Assembly: GCF_028656955.1 (NCBI RefSeq)
Contig: NZ_JAMDGY010000065.1
Coordinates: 1-64,000 of the forward strand
Source: Pseudomonas fontis
GTDB lineage: Bacteria; Pseudomonadota; Gammaproteobacteria; Pseudomonadales; Pseudomonadaceae
DNA length: 64,000 nt
Reading direction: 5' to 3'
Shown here: positions 33,856 through 44,265 of the stretch, piece by piece
Numbering within the stretch: the stretch's first letter is position 1
How the letters are laid out: every line of letters begins with the position of its first letter
Program-made: the position numbers and the translations under genes
Notes under the pieces: model-generated
What the model was told of the DNA's origin: nothing
Database searches by the model: none
Seen by the model: only the letters and a program-made list of their open reading frames with translations

Positions 33856-34702
33856 GCAAGTGCGCCTGCAAGCGCAGATGAGCCTGCTCACCCGGCGCCA
33901 GGCTGAGGCAATCGCTGCTGCCGCTGGCCGCCTCGACGCAGACGAACCCCAGAGTCTCGCTGCCACTGACGCCCATCAGCGGGCGGTTGCCCGGGTGCCA
34001 GACCACGGTGTCCTCACTGTCGCCGGTATCGATGCACAGCTGGCGTTCCCAGGCTGGGTCGTGCAGCTGTAGCGTGGCGGCATTCTGGAACACCCGCTGG
34101 CAGCCGCCATGCACCCTCAAGGCGCCCTTCTGCTGGCAGGCCTGACGGTTCAAATGGTCGTAACCTCGTGCATTCTCTAGCCCAGATAGCGCTATCTCAG
34201 AAACGTCACTAATACGCCAGTAGGCCAGCAGAGCATGACTCAATTGGCACGGCAGGCTGTCCTGGTGCTCGGTTCGCAGCTCCAGCTCCATGCCTTCGCC
34301 CAGGGTCGCGTGCAGGTCGACAGTCCATTCACACAGCTGCAAACGCCATTGCAGGCTCACGCCCTGCTCGGTTTCGCTGCTGTCGATGAGTTTCCAGTCG
34401 AGCAGGCGCGCCCAGCCATGGGCCGGCCACATGTCTTCACTGGGGTGACGGCCATACCAGGGCCAGCACACGGGCACACCACCACGAATGGCACCCACTT
34501 GCGGCCATTGGGCCGCGCACCACAGCCAGGGTTTTTCCCCGCGTGGTTGGAAATGCAACAACTGCGCGCCTTGGCGGCTGAAGACGGCCTGGCACTGCGG
34601 GTGATCGATGATCAGCACATCGCGCTGTTGATAGCGCTCCCACGCGAAGGTCGGCCGCGGCCGCTGCGAGGTGAAAAAGCGCTGGAGCGGGTGCTCTGGC
34701 AT
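33848..34702 (-). CDS. D-hexose-6-phosphate mutarotase (YeaD-like)
   Basis: This 284-residue aldose-1-epimerase-type protein probably interconverts glucose-6-phosphate anomers. Typical blocks are IRGGVPVCWPWYG and PAHGWARLLDW near residues 73-105, plus VVWHPGNRP and FVCVEAASG near the end. Its place at the end of the oprB/gts region, on the same strand, supports a role in glucose use. The tail overlaps hexR by eight bases. Confidence 0.9.
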   Translation of the reverse strand: MPEHPLQRFFTSQRPRPTFAWERYQQRDVLIIDHPQCQAVFSRQGAQLLHFQPRGEKPWLWCAAQWPQVGAIRGGVPVCWPWYGRHPSEDMWPAHGWARLLDWKLIDSSETEQGVSLQWRLQLCEWTVDLHATLGEGMELELRTEHQDSLPCQLSHALLAYWRISDVSEIALSGLENARGYDHLNRQACQQKGALRVHGGCQRVFQNAATLQLHDPAWERQLCIDTGDSEDTVVWHPGNRPLMGVSGSETLGFVCVEAASGSSDCLSLAPGEQAHLRLQAHLLN

Positions 34703-34733
34703 GGTTTGGACTCTGAGTGATTGTTATGGCCCT

Positions 34734-34806
34734 ATCGCTGGCAAGGCCAGCTCCCACAGAAAAGCTCGGGTTGCAGCTTTCTGTGGGAGCTGGCCTTGCC
34801 AGCGAT
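34734..34806. repeat. REP doublet, variant with GCTGG core
   Basis: ATCGCTGGCAAGGCCAGCTC faces its inverted copy (ending GGCCTTGCCAGCGAT). It lies between the mutarotase gene and oprB. Confidence 0.85.
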
Positions 34807-34852
34807 CGACCGCATGGCGGTCGCGAATGGCGTAAATTTACAACAAAATGCT

Positions 34853-36199
34853 TCAGAACACCGACTGAATCTTCAAACCGGCGACGATCGCGTTGTCCAC
34901 CTCGTCGACCCCACCCGGACGCTTGATGTATTGCAGGTTCGGCCGCACGGTCAGCCAGTTGGTGACGTGGAAGCCGTAGTAGAGCTCGGCGTTGTACTCG
35001 GTGCGTTGCAGCGGCACGAAATCCATGTCGTTGTAGTCACTGATGCCACTACCGGCGTTGAGCTGTTCGGCACGCTTCTTCACGTCGTCATTGACGTGGA
35101 TGCGCGCCACGCCGAAGCCGATATCGTCCTTGGGCCGCGAATCGAACGCGCCCTTGTAGACCATCCCGACCTGCTGGTAGTTGTCGACCACGTTGGTGGC
35201 CTTGTCGTGCACGGTGAAGTTGGCAAACAGGCTCAGGCCGCGATTGGCGTCGCCGTTGTGGGCGGTCACCTGTTGCTGCGCCACCACCCACCAGCCATGC
35301 TTGCTGGAGTGCGACTTGAAGTCCTGGCCGGTGACGCCTTGCGGCTGGCCATTGACGTCTTCATAGATATCGTCGGCCTTGGCCGTGCTGTAGTAGTAGC
35401 CCAGACGGTACTCACCCGGCAGGTCGTTGACCTTCGGCGACCACACCAGCTCCACCGGCAGGATCATGCCCTTGGTGCCGCTGCCGCTGAGCTTGAAACC
35501 GTTGCCGGTTTCCAGGTTCGAGGGGTTCTGCTCATACACGCCCACCTGGGCGAAGAACTCCGGCGTGAGGTTGTATTTGACCCGCAACGCCCACTGGCTG
35601 ACCGGCCAGTTGTACCAGATGCTGCCGACCCAGTTGCCCACCTGGGAGCCGCAGAACGCCAGGTTCTGGAAGTCGCAGGGGAAGCTGTTGAAGTCCTCGC
35701 CTTCGCCGAAGCGGCCGACCTTCACGTCCAGCGCGCCATCAAAATACTTCTGCTTGACCCACATCTGCGTCAGGCGCCAGGTCTGGCCACGCCCCCAGAC
35801 TTCCTGCACCGAGCTGAACTGCCCGGCACGCGGGTCGCTGATGCGGTCGTTGGACAGGTTGCGCCCGCTACGCTCGGTGATCGCCAGCTTGAACTCGGCG
35901 TCATGCCAGCCAAGGATCTTCTCCAGGTCCAGCTTCGCACCCAGGCCGAACTGGTCGCTGTAGCGCGCGGTCTTGTCGTCGTTGTAGCCACCCTTGAGGT
36001 TGCCGGCGATTTCGCCGACGTATTCCAGCGAGAAGTCGTAGCCCTTCTCCAGCAGCTCGGTCCGGGTGCCGCCCCAGTCACCGCTCATCCACTTCGACTC
36101 GGGATCAAAGGCGCCGGCAGCCTGCGCCCCGCAACTGACCCCAAAGGCCGCCAGCAACGCCAGCGAGCCCAGCGGCTTGATGTGCTTGTAATGGTCCAT
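34853..36199 (-). CDS. oprB: Carbohydrate-selective porin OprB
   Basis: This 448-residue outer-membrane porin for glucose belongs to the OprB family. A signal peptide ends near residue 28 (CGAQAAGAFD), and the rest alternates as beta strands with aromatic girdles, ending in a terminal phenylalanine (SVF). The start is ATG 36199, with GAGG nine bases upstream; the ATG at 36238 has no such site. It lies 53 bases after gtsD in the glucose uptake operon. Confidence 0.92.
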   Translation of the reverse strand: MDHYKHIKPLGSLALLAAFGVSCGAQAAGAFDPESKWMSGDWGGTRTELLEKGYDFSLEYVGEIAGNLKGGYNDDKTARYSDQFGLGAKLDLEKILGWHDAEFKLAITERSGRNLSNDRISDPRAGQFSSVQEVWGRGQTWRLTQMWVKQKYFDGALDVKVGRFGEGEDFNSFPCDFQNLAFCGSQVGNWVGSIWYNWPVSQWALRVKYNLTPEFFAQVGVYEQNPSNLETGNGFKLSGSGTKGMILPVELVWSPKVNDLPGEYRLGYYYSTAKADDIYEDVNGQPQGVTGQDFKSHSSKHGWWVVAQQQVTAHNGDANRGLSLFANFTVHDKATNVVDNYQQVGMVYKGAFDSRPKDDIGFGVARIHVNDDVKKRAEQLNAGSGISDYNDMDFVPLQRTEYNAELYYGFHVTNWLTVRPNLQYIKRPGGVDEVDNAIVAGLKIQSVF

Positions 36200-36252
36200 C
36201 CCCTGTTTCCTCGTTTTATTGTTCTTGATGGTTTTCACGATTTACAACGAAT

Positions 36253-37413
<1,161 letters not shown>

Positions 37414-37416
37414 GTT

Positions 37417-38262
37417 TCACCCCTTGACCGCGCCGGCGGTGAGCCCACGCAGGAAATACTTGCCAGCCAGCACATAGACCAACAGGGTCGGTAACCCGGC
37501 GATCATCGCCGCCGCCATGTCGACGTTGTATTCCTTGACCCCGGTGCTGGTGTTGACCAGGTTGTTCAGGGCCACGGTGATCGGTTGCGCATCGCCACTG
37601 GCGAACACCACACCGAAGAGAAAGTCGTTCCAGATCTGGGTGAACTGCCAGATCAGGCAGACCATGATGATCGGCACCGACATCGGCAGCAGGATCTTCC
37701 CGAAGATGGTGAAGAACCCCGCGCCGTCGAGCCGCGCAGCCTGCACCAGGGCGTTGGGCACACTGGTGTAGTAGTTGCGGAAAAACAGCGTGGTGAACGC
37801 CAGGCCGTAGACGATGTGCATCAGCACCAGGCCAGTGGTGGTGCTTGCCAGGCCGAGTTTGCCGAGGGTAAAGGAGGCTGGCAGCAGCACGGTCTGGAAC
37901 GGCAGGAAGCAGCCGAACAGCAACAGGCCGAAGAACAACTGCGAGCCACGGAAGCGCCACATCGACAGCACGTAGCCGTTCAGCGCGCCCAGCAAAGTGG
38001 AGATCACAACGGCCGGGAGGGTAATTTTTACCGAGTTCCAGAAGTAGCCGCCGACGGTGTCCCAGGCCTTGATCCAGCCGATCCCGGTGATCACCTCGGG
38101 CCAGCTCAGCAGGTTGCCGGTGCGGATGTCGTCGGGGGACTTGAAGCTGGTCAGCAGCATCACCACCAGCGGGATCAGGTACACCGCGCAGGCGGCGATC
38201 AGCGTGGCGTAGATCGCCAGGCGGCTGAGGCTCAGGCGACGGGACGCGAGTGCGTTAGTCAT
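37417..38262 (-). CDS. gtsC: Glucose ABC transporter permease
   Basis: This 281-residue inner-membrane protein has six predicted helices and the MalG-type EAA loop (AARLDGAGFFTIFGKILLP). It pairs with GtsB. The first codons overlap the gtsB stop by eight bases. Confidence 0.95.
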   Translation of the reverse strand: MTNALASRRLSLSRLAIYATLIAACAVYLIPLVVMLLTSFKSPDDIRTGNLLSWPEVITGIGWIKAWDTVGGYFWNSVKITLPAVVISTLLGALNGYVLSMWRFRGSQLFFGLLLFGCFLPFQTVLLPASFTLGKLGLASTTTGLVLMHIVYGLAFTTLFFRNYYTSVPNALVQAARLDGAGFFTIFGKILLPMSVPIIMVCLIWQFTQIWNDFLFGVVFASGDAQPITVALNNLVNTSTGVKEYNVDMAAAMIAGLPTLLVYVLAGKYFLRGLTAGAVKG

Positions 38263-39163
38263 GGCGCTTGTTCCTCAGTTCCGAGTACAGGTACGGCACC
38301 AGGATCGACAGGATCGCGCCGAGCATCAGGATCGCGCTGGCCGAGCCCATGCCCATTTGCCCGCGACTAAAGGTGAACGAATACATGAACATCGCCGGCA
38401 GGTCGGAGGAGTAGCCCGGCCCGCCAGCGGTCATGGCCGCCACCAGGTCGAAGCTCTTGATGGCGATGTGCGCAAGGATCATCAGCGCGCTGAAGAACAC
38501 CGGGCGCAGGCTTGGCAGGACGATGCGCAGGTAGATGGTCGGCAAGCTGGCGCCATCGACCTGGGCGGCGCGGATGATCGACTGGTCGACGCCGCGCAGG
38601 CCGGCGAGGAACAGCGCCATGACGAAGCCCGAGGCTTGCCAGACGGCGGCGATCACCAGGCAGTAGACGACGCGGTCGGGGTCGACCAGCCAGTCCATGC
38701 GAAAGCCTTCCCAGCCCCAGTCGCGGAGCATCTTGTCCAGGCCCAGGCCGGGGTTGAGCAACCACTTCCAGGCGGTGCCGGTGACGATCATCGACAGGGC
38801 CATGGGGTAGAGGTAGACCGTGCGGATGAAGCCTTCGCGGCGGATGCGCTGGTCGAGCAGTATCGCCAGCAGCACGCCGACCAGCAGGCTGATGCCAATG
38901 AACAGGCCACCGAACACCGCCAGGTTTTTACTGGCAACCCACCAGCGGTCGTTCTCCATCAGCTTGGCGTATTGCGTGAGGCCCACCCATTTGTAGCTGG
39001 GCATGAAGCTGGAGTTGGTGAACGAGATCAGCAAGGTCCAGAAGATATAGCCATAGAAGCCCACCAGGACGATCAGCATGCTCGGCGCCAGCACCAGTTT
39101 TGGCAGCCAGCGTTGCAGTGCGTCGAGGGGTGAGGCCTTGTTGAGTGCGGCAACAGTGCTCAT
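38255..39163 (-). CDS. gtsB: Glucose ABC transporter permease
   Basis: This encodes 302 residues with six predicted helices and the MalF-type EAA loop (AAQVDGASLPTIYLRIVLP). The start is ATG 39163 (MSTVAALNK), preceded by GAGA. Longer in-frame openings run through the REP element upstream and are rejected. It is separated from gtsA by 142 bases holding a REP doublet, unlike the tight gtsB-gtsC junction. Confidence 0.94.
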   Translation of the reverse strand: MSTVAALNKASPLDALQRWLPKLVLAPSMLIVLVGFYGYIFWTLLISFTNSSFMPSYKWVGLTQYAKLMENDRWWVASKNLAVFGGLFIGISLLVGVLLAILLDQRIRREGFIRTVYLYPMALSMIVTGTAWKWLLNPGLGLDKMLRDWGWEGFRMDWLVDPDRVVYCLVIAAVWQASGFVMALFLAGLRGVDQSIIRAAQVDGASLPTIYLRIVLPSLRPVFFSALMILAHIAIKSFDLVAAMTAGGPGYSSDLPAMFMYSFTFSRGQMGMGSASAILMLGAILSILVPYLYSELRNKRHD

Positions 39164-39200
39164 TGGGGAATCTCGAGGTCTGGGCGGTGCCATGCACCGC

Positions 39201-39276
39201 ATCGCCGGCAAGGCCGGCTCCCACAGGTGTAATGGGTGCACATCGGTCTACTGTGGGAGCCGGCCTTGCCGGCGAT
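39201..39276. repeat. REP doublet inside the gts operon
   Basis: Two REP sequences face each other between gtsA and gtsB. They can form a long hairpin in the mRNA behind the binding-protein gene. Confidence 0.88.
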
Positions 39277-39305
39277 GCAGCCCCCACAATGTCAGTGCCC
39301 AACCA

Positions 39306-40568
39306 TCACTTGGCCGACTTGATCGCCGAGTTCAGCTGCTTGACCGCCTTGGCCGGGTCCGCCTTTGGGTCATTGAGGAAGTTGGTGACCACGTCGAAGA
39401 TCGCCCCCTGTACCGCCAGGGTCGTCGCCATGTTGTGCGCCATGCTCGGTTGCAGGCCGTCACCCTTTTCGGCTTCCTTGAAGTCTGCCGCCGACTTCTG
39501 CGTGCAGGCGTCGAACTGGCTCATGTCCATGTCCTGACGCACTGGCAGCGAGCCCTTGTTCTGGTTGAACACGGTCTGGAATTTCGGCTCCAGCGCGACC
39601 TTGGCCAGGTCGTTCTGCGCCTTGATGTCGTTGGCGTCCTTGAGCTTGAACATCACCAGCGAGTCGATGTTGTAGGCGAAACTGCCCTGGGTCCCCGGGA
39701 ACGGCACACAGGTGTAGTCCTTGCCCGCAACTTTCTTTGCCGCGGTCCATTCGCTCTTGGCCCAGTCACCCATGATCTGCATGCCGGCCTTGCCGTTGAT
39801 GACCTCGGCAGCGGCAATGTTCCAGTCACGCCCGGCACGGTTCGGGTCCATGTAGGTGCCCAGGCGCTGCAGGGTCTTGAACACTTCGATCATCTGCGCG
39901 CCGGTCAGGGTCGCCTCATCCAGGTCAACGAAGGCCGCGTGATAGCCCTTCGGCCCGAGGATGCTCAACACCAGGTCCTCGAACACCGTGCTGTCCTGCC
40001 ACGGCTGACCACCATGGGCCAATGGAATGAAACCTGCGGCCTTGAGCTTGTCTGCGGCAACGAACAGCTCGTCCAGCGTGGTCGGCACGCTCGCGCCGGC
40101 CTTTTCGAACACCTGCGGGTTGATCCACAGCCAGTTCACCCGGTGAATGTTCACCGGCACGGCCACGTAGTGACCGTCGTACTTCATGATTTCGGCGACT
40201 TTCTTCGGCAGCAGGCCATCCCAGTTGTTGGCCTTGGAGACGTCGTCCAGCTCGGTCAACAAGCCCAGCGAGCCCCAATCCTGGATGTCCGGGCCCTTGA
40301 CCTGCGCCGCCGCCGGCGGGTTGCCCGCCACCGCGCGGCTTTTCAGCACGGTCATGGCCGCAGCACCACCGCCACCGGCCACGGCGTTGTCCTTCCAAAT
40401 GAAGCCGTCTGCTTCGATTTGTTTCTTGAGGGTATCGACCGCCGCTTTTTCACCACCAGAGGTCCACCAGTGCGTCACTTCGACAGTACCAGGGCCTTCG
40501 GCAAGGGCGCTCAGGGGAAGCAGGGAGGCAAGGGCAACGACAGCGGCGAGGCGATTGATCGCATTCAT
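39306..40568 (-). CDS. gtsA: Glucose/mannose-binding periplasmic protein
   Basis: This is a 420-residue family 1 extracellular solute-binding protein. The signal peptide is residues 1-22 (MNAINRLAAVVALASL, ending SALA). The mature protein begins with EGPGTVEVTHWWTSGGE, typical of the Pseudomonas glucose-binding proteins. The start is ATG 40568, with AAAGG eight bases upstream. It is the first gene of gtsABCD-oprB and delivers glucose to GtsBC. Confidence 0.95.
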   Translation of the reverse strand: MNAINRLAAVVALASLLPLSALAEGPGTVEVTHWWTSGGEKAAVDTLKKQIEADGFIWKDNAVAGGGGAAAMTVLKSRAVAGNPPAAAQVKGPDIQDWGSLGLLTELDDVSKANNWDGLLPKKVAEIMKYDGHYVAVPVNIHRVNWLWINPQVFEKAGASVPTTLDELFVAADKLKAAGFIPLAHGGQPWQDSTVFEDLVLSILGPKGYHAAFVDLDEATLTGAQMIEVFKTLQRLGTYMDPNRAGRDWNIAAAEVINGKAGMQIMGDWAKSEWTAAKKVAGKDYTCVPFPGTQGSFAYNIDSLVMFKLKDANDIKAQNDLAKVALEPKFQTVFNQNKGSLPVRQDMDMSQFDACTQKSAADFKEAEKGDGLQPSMAHNMATTLAVQGAIFDVVTNFLNDPKADPAKAVKQLNSAIKSAK

Positions 40569-40668
40569 GCGGGAAACCTTTCTTGTTGTTATGCAGGTGC
40601 AAGTCTGATGCTTGCGCTGCATGGGAGTCTAACCAGCCGCTCGCCAGCGGAAGTAACGAAGGGACGTG

Positions 40669-40694
40669 CGAATGTCACCGTCCTGTGACATTCG
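40669..40694. promoter_or_regulatory. Perfect 10-base inverted repeat upstream of gtsA
   Basis: CGAATGTCAC and GTGACATTCG flank CGTCCT, about 100 bases before the gtsA start and four bases after the end of the MarR gene. No T run follows on the minus strand. It may be an operator for the gts promoter or a weak terminator. Confidence 0.55.
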
Positions 40695-40698
40695 ACGC

Positions 40699-41121
40699 TC
40701 AGGAGAAACGCTGCCCCACGGCCGACAACCAGCGGGCCACCACGTGCATTTCATCCTCTGTGAAACCTTCGCTGAGCTTCCTGTTCAGCGGAGCGAGTTC
40801 GTGTTGCGCCGTAGTGGCTGCCGCGCGACCGCGCTCGGTCAGCCACAAGCGGTTGATACGTTTGTCGAGCGCATCGACACGCCGCTCGATCAGCCCGGCC
40901 CGCAGCATGCGGTCCGCCAGCCCGGTCATCGCCGACGGGGCAATGTCCAGCGTAGCCGCCAGCTCGCCGCTTAGCGCGCCATCCTGGCGGACAAGCGCAA
41001 ACAGCGCGCCGGCCTGGACCACGCTGATGCCGGCGTGGCGCTCGGCATGCTGCTCGAGATGACGGTGCAGGCGCTTTTGCGCCGTGTTGAGCAAATAGAC
41101 GTAACGACGATCGCTTTCCAT
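40699..41121 (-). CDS. MarR-family regulator
   Basis: This encodes 140 residues with a MarR winged helix (GALSGELAATLDIAPSAMTGL, then DRMLRAGLIERRVDALDKR, the wing). The ATG at 41121 shares its A with the stop of the upstream hydrolase gene (TGATG), so the two are coupled. It probably represses the hydrolase operon through the repeats at 42001-42043. Confidence 0.9.
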   Translation of the reverse strand: MESDRRYVYLLNTAQKRLHRHLEQHAERHAGISVVQAGALFALVRQDGALSGELAATLDIAPSAMTGLADRMLRAGLIERRVDALDKRINRLWLTERGRAAATTAQHELAPLNRKLSEGFTEDEMHVVARWLSAVGQRFS

Positions 41122-41987
41122 CAGGCCCGCGCCTCCACCTGCTGCAGCAACCATTGGCTGACCTGTGGCCACAGCGTCTCGGCATGCCGGTCACGGAAGA
41201 AGCCCAGGTGCCCGATGGCTTGGCCGTTGCTGTGCTCAGGCCCGTACTGGCGACGCTCGACCTGGCAGGCGGTGAGATGGCCGCTCATCAGGTCGATGGC
41301 CTCGGCGGGCGCCCAAGGGTCGTCGGCAAAACCAATCGACAACACCGGCATGCGCGGGCGCTGGAAGCGCGCCACGGCGTTCATTTGCGGATCATCGAAG
41401 AAATAATTGCGCAGCGAGGTCCAGCGGCACCACTCGAGCATCACCTGGGCCGGCAAGTCTTCACCGATACCCAGCTTGCGCCCAGGCACATAGCCCAGCA
41501 CCCGCGAACAGAACGGCCCGATCAGCTTGAGCAAGGCGGTGACGCGCAGGCGCTCGGCCAGCGGGCGGATAAAGCGCAGGCAGCCCGCCTGGGAAGTGAT
41601 CATCACGGCGCCGCTGAGCAGGCGGCTGCTTTCGCACAGGCCGATGGCATGCCCGCCGAAGCTGTGGCCGACCGCCAGCAACGGCAACTGCGGATAACGC
41701 GCCGCCGCCCACTGGGTGACCGCCTCGACGTCCAGATCAGCCCAGGTGCTGAAACCGGCCTTCACCTCCTTGGCCGAGTCGCCCGCCTGCACGCCCCGGT
41801 AGTTGTAGGTCAGCACGACGAAGCCCTGCTCGGTGAGGTAGCTGGCAAACGGCACGTACATGCGCTCGGTCACGCCGGTGGCAGGGTTCAACAACACCAG
41901 GGCGCGGGCCGGGCCTTCAGGAACATACAACGTGCTGTTCAAGGCGAAGCCGTCGGCGCATTGGATCGGCTGGTGGGTTCTGGTCAT
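41121..41987 (-). CDS. Alpha/beta hydrolase of unknown substrate
   Basis: This 288-residue cytoplasmic protein has the nucleophile elbow GHSFGGHA (Ser109) and the oxyanion-region block LLNPATGVTERMY. A late histidine (HLGFF) completes a plausible triad. Proteins of this kind are sometimes called YheT- or dienelactone hydrolase-like, but the substrate is not predictable. It is the first gene of a two-gene operon with a MarR regulator, set between the glucose transport and sensor genes. Confidence 0.85.
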   Translation of the reverse strand: MTRTHQPIQCADGFALNSTLYVPEGPARALVLLNPATGVTERMYVPFASYLTEQGFVVLTYNYRGVQAGDSAKEVKAGFSTWADLDVEAVTQWAAARYPQLPLLAVGHSFGGHAIGLCESSRLLSGAVMITSQAGCLRFIRPLAERLRVTALLKLIGPFCSRVLGYVPGRKLGIGEDLPAQVMLEWCRWTSLRNYFFDDPQMNAVARFQRPRMPVLSIGFADDPWAPAEAIDLMSGHLTACQVERRQYGPEHSNGQAIGHLGFFRDRHAETLWPQVSQWLLQQVEARA

Positions 41988-42000
41988 GGCGGTTGGCTCG

Positions 42001-42043
42001 ATTATTTAACACGCGAAGCAAATTATTTAACACGTGAAATAAT
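42001..42043. promoter_or_regulatory. Candidate operator of the hydrolase-MarR operon
   Basis: ATTATTTAACACG occurs at 42001 and again at 42022, 21 bases apart (two helical turns). The second copy continues into an inverted AAATAAT (42037-42043), giving ATTATTT-N8-AAATAAT. It lies 14-56 bases before the hydrolase start. Confidence 0.65.
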
Positions 42044-42072
42044 GACTGAGAAGTCGCACTGCCAAATGCTCT

Positions 42073-43530
42073 TCAGGAAGCGCTGCGTGACAGGCTCAAG
42101 GTCACCCGCAAGCCCCCTTCACGAAGGTTGCGCAGGCTGACTTCGCCGCCATGGCTGTGCGCGATGTTGCGCGCGATGCCCAGCCCCAGGCCGTAGCCCT
42201 GTTGCTGCCCGGACAAGCGAAAATGCGGCTCGAACACCTGCTCCAGACGCTGCTCCGGCACGCCTGGCCCTTCATCATCCACTTGCAGCACGAATGCATC
42301 GGCGCTGTCGTGAATATGCAGGTGCACCCGGTCGCCGTACTTCAGCGCATTGTCGATCAGGTTGCCCATGCAGCGGCGCAGCGCCAGCGGCTTGCCCCGG
42401 TACGGCGTCTGCGCCCTGCCCTGCACGGTGATGCGCCCATTGGCCAGGTAGGGTTCGATCAGGCAATCGAGGGCCTGGTTGAGGTCGATCGGTTCGATGT
42501 TTTCGTGGATGTCGGTGTCCTTCACGCATTGCAGGGCACCTTTGACCAGCATCTCCAACTCATCCAGGTCGCGGCTGAACTTGGCCTGCTGCTGTTCGTC
42601 TTCCAGCAGTTCGACCCGCAGGCGCAAACGGGTGATCGGCGTGCGCAGGTCGTGGGAAATCGCGCTGAACAGCTGGCTGCGCTCGGTGAGATATCGGCTG
42701 ATGCGCTCGCGCATGGCATTGAAGGCGCGAGCCACCTCGGCCACCTCGCTGCCGCCGCCTTCCACCACCGGCTCGACGTCAGCGCCCAGCGACATCTCCC
42801 GCGCTGCCCGTGCCAGGCGCTTGAGCGGGCGGCTCTGCCAGTGCACCAGCAAGCCGATGAACAACAGCAAAAAGCCCGTGGTCAGCCCGATGAACCAGAT
42901 CTGCTGGCGCGGCAGGCCTTCACCTTCAAGGCTGGTGTAGGGTTCGGGCATCAGCGAGGCGATGTACAGCCATTCGCCCTCGCCCAGGCGGATCTGGGTG
43001 ACCAGCACCGGCGGGTTGACCGGCTCCAGCGTCAGCGCGTAATGCGCCCAGGAGCGCGGTAGTTCGTCGAGTTTCAGGCCGCTGTTGAAGATGCGCAGAT
43101 CCTGCGGGCTGACGAACTCCACGGAGATGTCCATCTGCTCGCCAAGGCGCTGGTGCAACACTTCAGCCACCGCCGCGATCACCGCCTGCTTGCGCGGCGT
43201 GACGGGGAGCACCTGCATGTCCAGCGGGCGGTCGTTCAATGACACCACGAAGCGCGTGCCGCCCATGCTGCGCAACTGGTCCAGGACCATCGGCCGGTAA
43301 GCCAGCGGCAGCGAACGGAAGTAGCTGACGCTGGCACTCATCGAGTGGGCCAGGCTGCGCGCACTGGCGACCAGCCCTTCCAACTGGCTGGCGCGCAGTT
43401 GCGAGAGCCAGATGACACTCGACAACGCCTGGGCGAGCAGCACCACCAGCAGGGTCAGCAGGAGCATCCGCCCCAGCAGCGAGCGGGGCAATGTCGGGCG
43501 CCAGCGGCGCTCAGTTGACCGGCGCAACAC
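42073..43530 (-). CDS. gtrS: Sensor histidine kinase of the glucose-responsive two-component system (GtrS/GltS)
   Basis: This encodes 485 residues: a first membrane helix about 20-42, a periplasmic domain to about 208, a second helix about 211-229, HAMP, a dimerisation domain with ISHDLRTP (His293), and an ATPase domain with NLIDNALKYGD and DEGPGVP. It starts at GTG 43530 and overlaps gltR by 20 bases. Related kinases sense glucose-derived 2-ketogluconate or 6-phosphogluconate and control glucose transport genes. Here it lies between gts and glk/edd. Confidence 0.9.
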   Translation of the reverse strand: MLRRSTERRWRPTLPRSLLGRMLLLTLLVVLLAQALSSVIWLSQLRASQLEGLVASARSLAHSMSASVSYFRSLPLAYRPMVLDQLRSMGGTRFVVSLNDRPLDMQVLPVTPRKQAVIAAVAEVLHQRLGEQMDISVEFVSPQDLRIFNSGLKLDELPRSWAHYALTLEPVNPPVLVTQIRLGEGEWLYIASLMPEPYTSLEGEGLPRQQIWFIGLTTGFLLLFIGLLVHWQSRPLKRLARAAREMSLGADVEPVVEGGGSEVAEVARAFNAMRERISRYLTERSQLFSAISHDLRTPITRLRLRVELLEDEQQQAKFSRDLDELEMLVKGALQCVKDTDIHENIEPIDLNQALDCLIEPYLANGRITVQGRAQTPYRGKPLALRRCMGNLIDNALKYGDRVHLHIHDSADAFVLQVDDEGPGVPEQRLEQVFEPHFRLSGQQQGYGLGLGIARNIAHSHGGEVSLRNLREGGLRVTLSLSRSAS

Positions 43531-44227
43531 TGGCTGCCAGCAGGTAGCCGCTACCGCGGACGGTGCGGATCAACCGCGGGGGTTTGTCGGTGTCGCGCAG
43601 GCGCTGGCGCAGGCGGCTGACCGCCATGTCGACGATGCGGTCCAGCGGCATCGGCTCGCGGCCTCGGGTGGCATTGCCGATGGTGTCGCGGTCGAGGATC
43701 TGCTGCGGGTGATCAAGGAACAGCTTGAGCAGGGCGAAGTCGGCGCCAGAGAGAATCACTTCTTCGCCGTCGCGGTGGAACAGGCGGTGGCTGATCGTGT
43801 CCAGGCGCCACTCGTCGAAGGTCAGCACGTCGCCGCCCGCGCGCTCCTGGCCGAACCCGGCCCGACGCAACAGGGCCTTGATGCGCGCCTGCAGTTCACG
43901 CGGGCTGAAGGGTTTGCCGAGGTAGTCATCGGCGCCCAGTTCCAGGCCGATGACACGGTCGGCCTCGTCGGAGCTGGCGGTGAGCATGATGATCGGGACC
44001 TGGGCCTGGCGAGGGTGCTGGCGCACCCAGCGGCACAGGTTGAAACCGTCTTCATCGGGGAGCATGACGTCCAGGATCACCAGGTCGCAGCCATGGCTGT
44101 CCAGGGCCTGGCGAAAGCCCTGGCCGTCCGCCACGGCGCGCACGTCAAAGCCGCAGCGGCTGAGGTAGGCTTGCAGCAGTTCGCGGATGTCCTGGTCATC
44201 ATCGACCAGCAGTATCGACTTGCTCAC
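43511..44227 (-). CDS. gltR: OmpR-family response regulator GltR
   Basis: This 238-residue protein has a receiver domain with ILDVMLPDEDG (Asp53) and lysine near 103, followed by a C-terminal OmpR/PhoB winged helix (about 135-235). The start is GTG 44227, with AAGGAA seven bases upstream. It is the partner of the kinase gene that overlaps its end. In Pseudomonas this regulator is required for expression of glucose uptake genes. Confidence 0.92.
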   Translation of the reverse strand: MSKSILLVDDDQDIRELLQAYLSRCGFDVRAVADGQGFRQALDSHGCDLVILDVMLPDEDGFNLCRWVRQHPRQAQVPIIMLTASSDEADRVIGLELGADDYLGKPFSPRELQARIKALLRRAGFGQERAGGDVLTFDEWRLDTISHRLFHRDGEEVILSGADFALLKLFLDHPQQILDRDTIGNATRGREPMPLDRIVDMAVSRLRQRLRDTDKPPRLIRTVRGSGYLLAASVAPVN

Positions 44228-44265
44228 AGTATCGTTCCTTGTCTGCCCACCTCAGGCGCTGCCCC

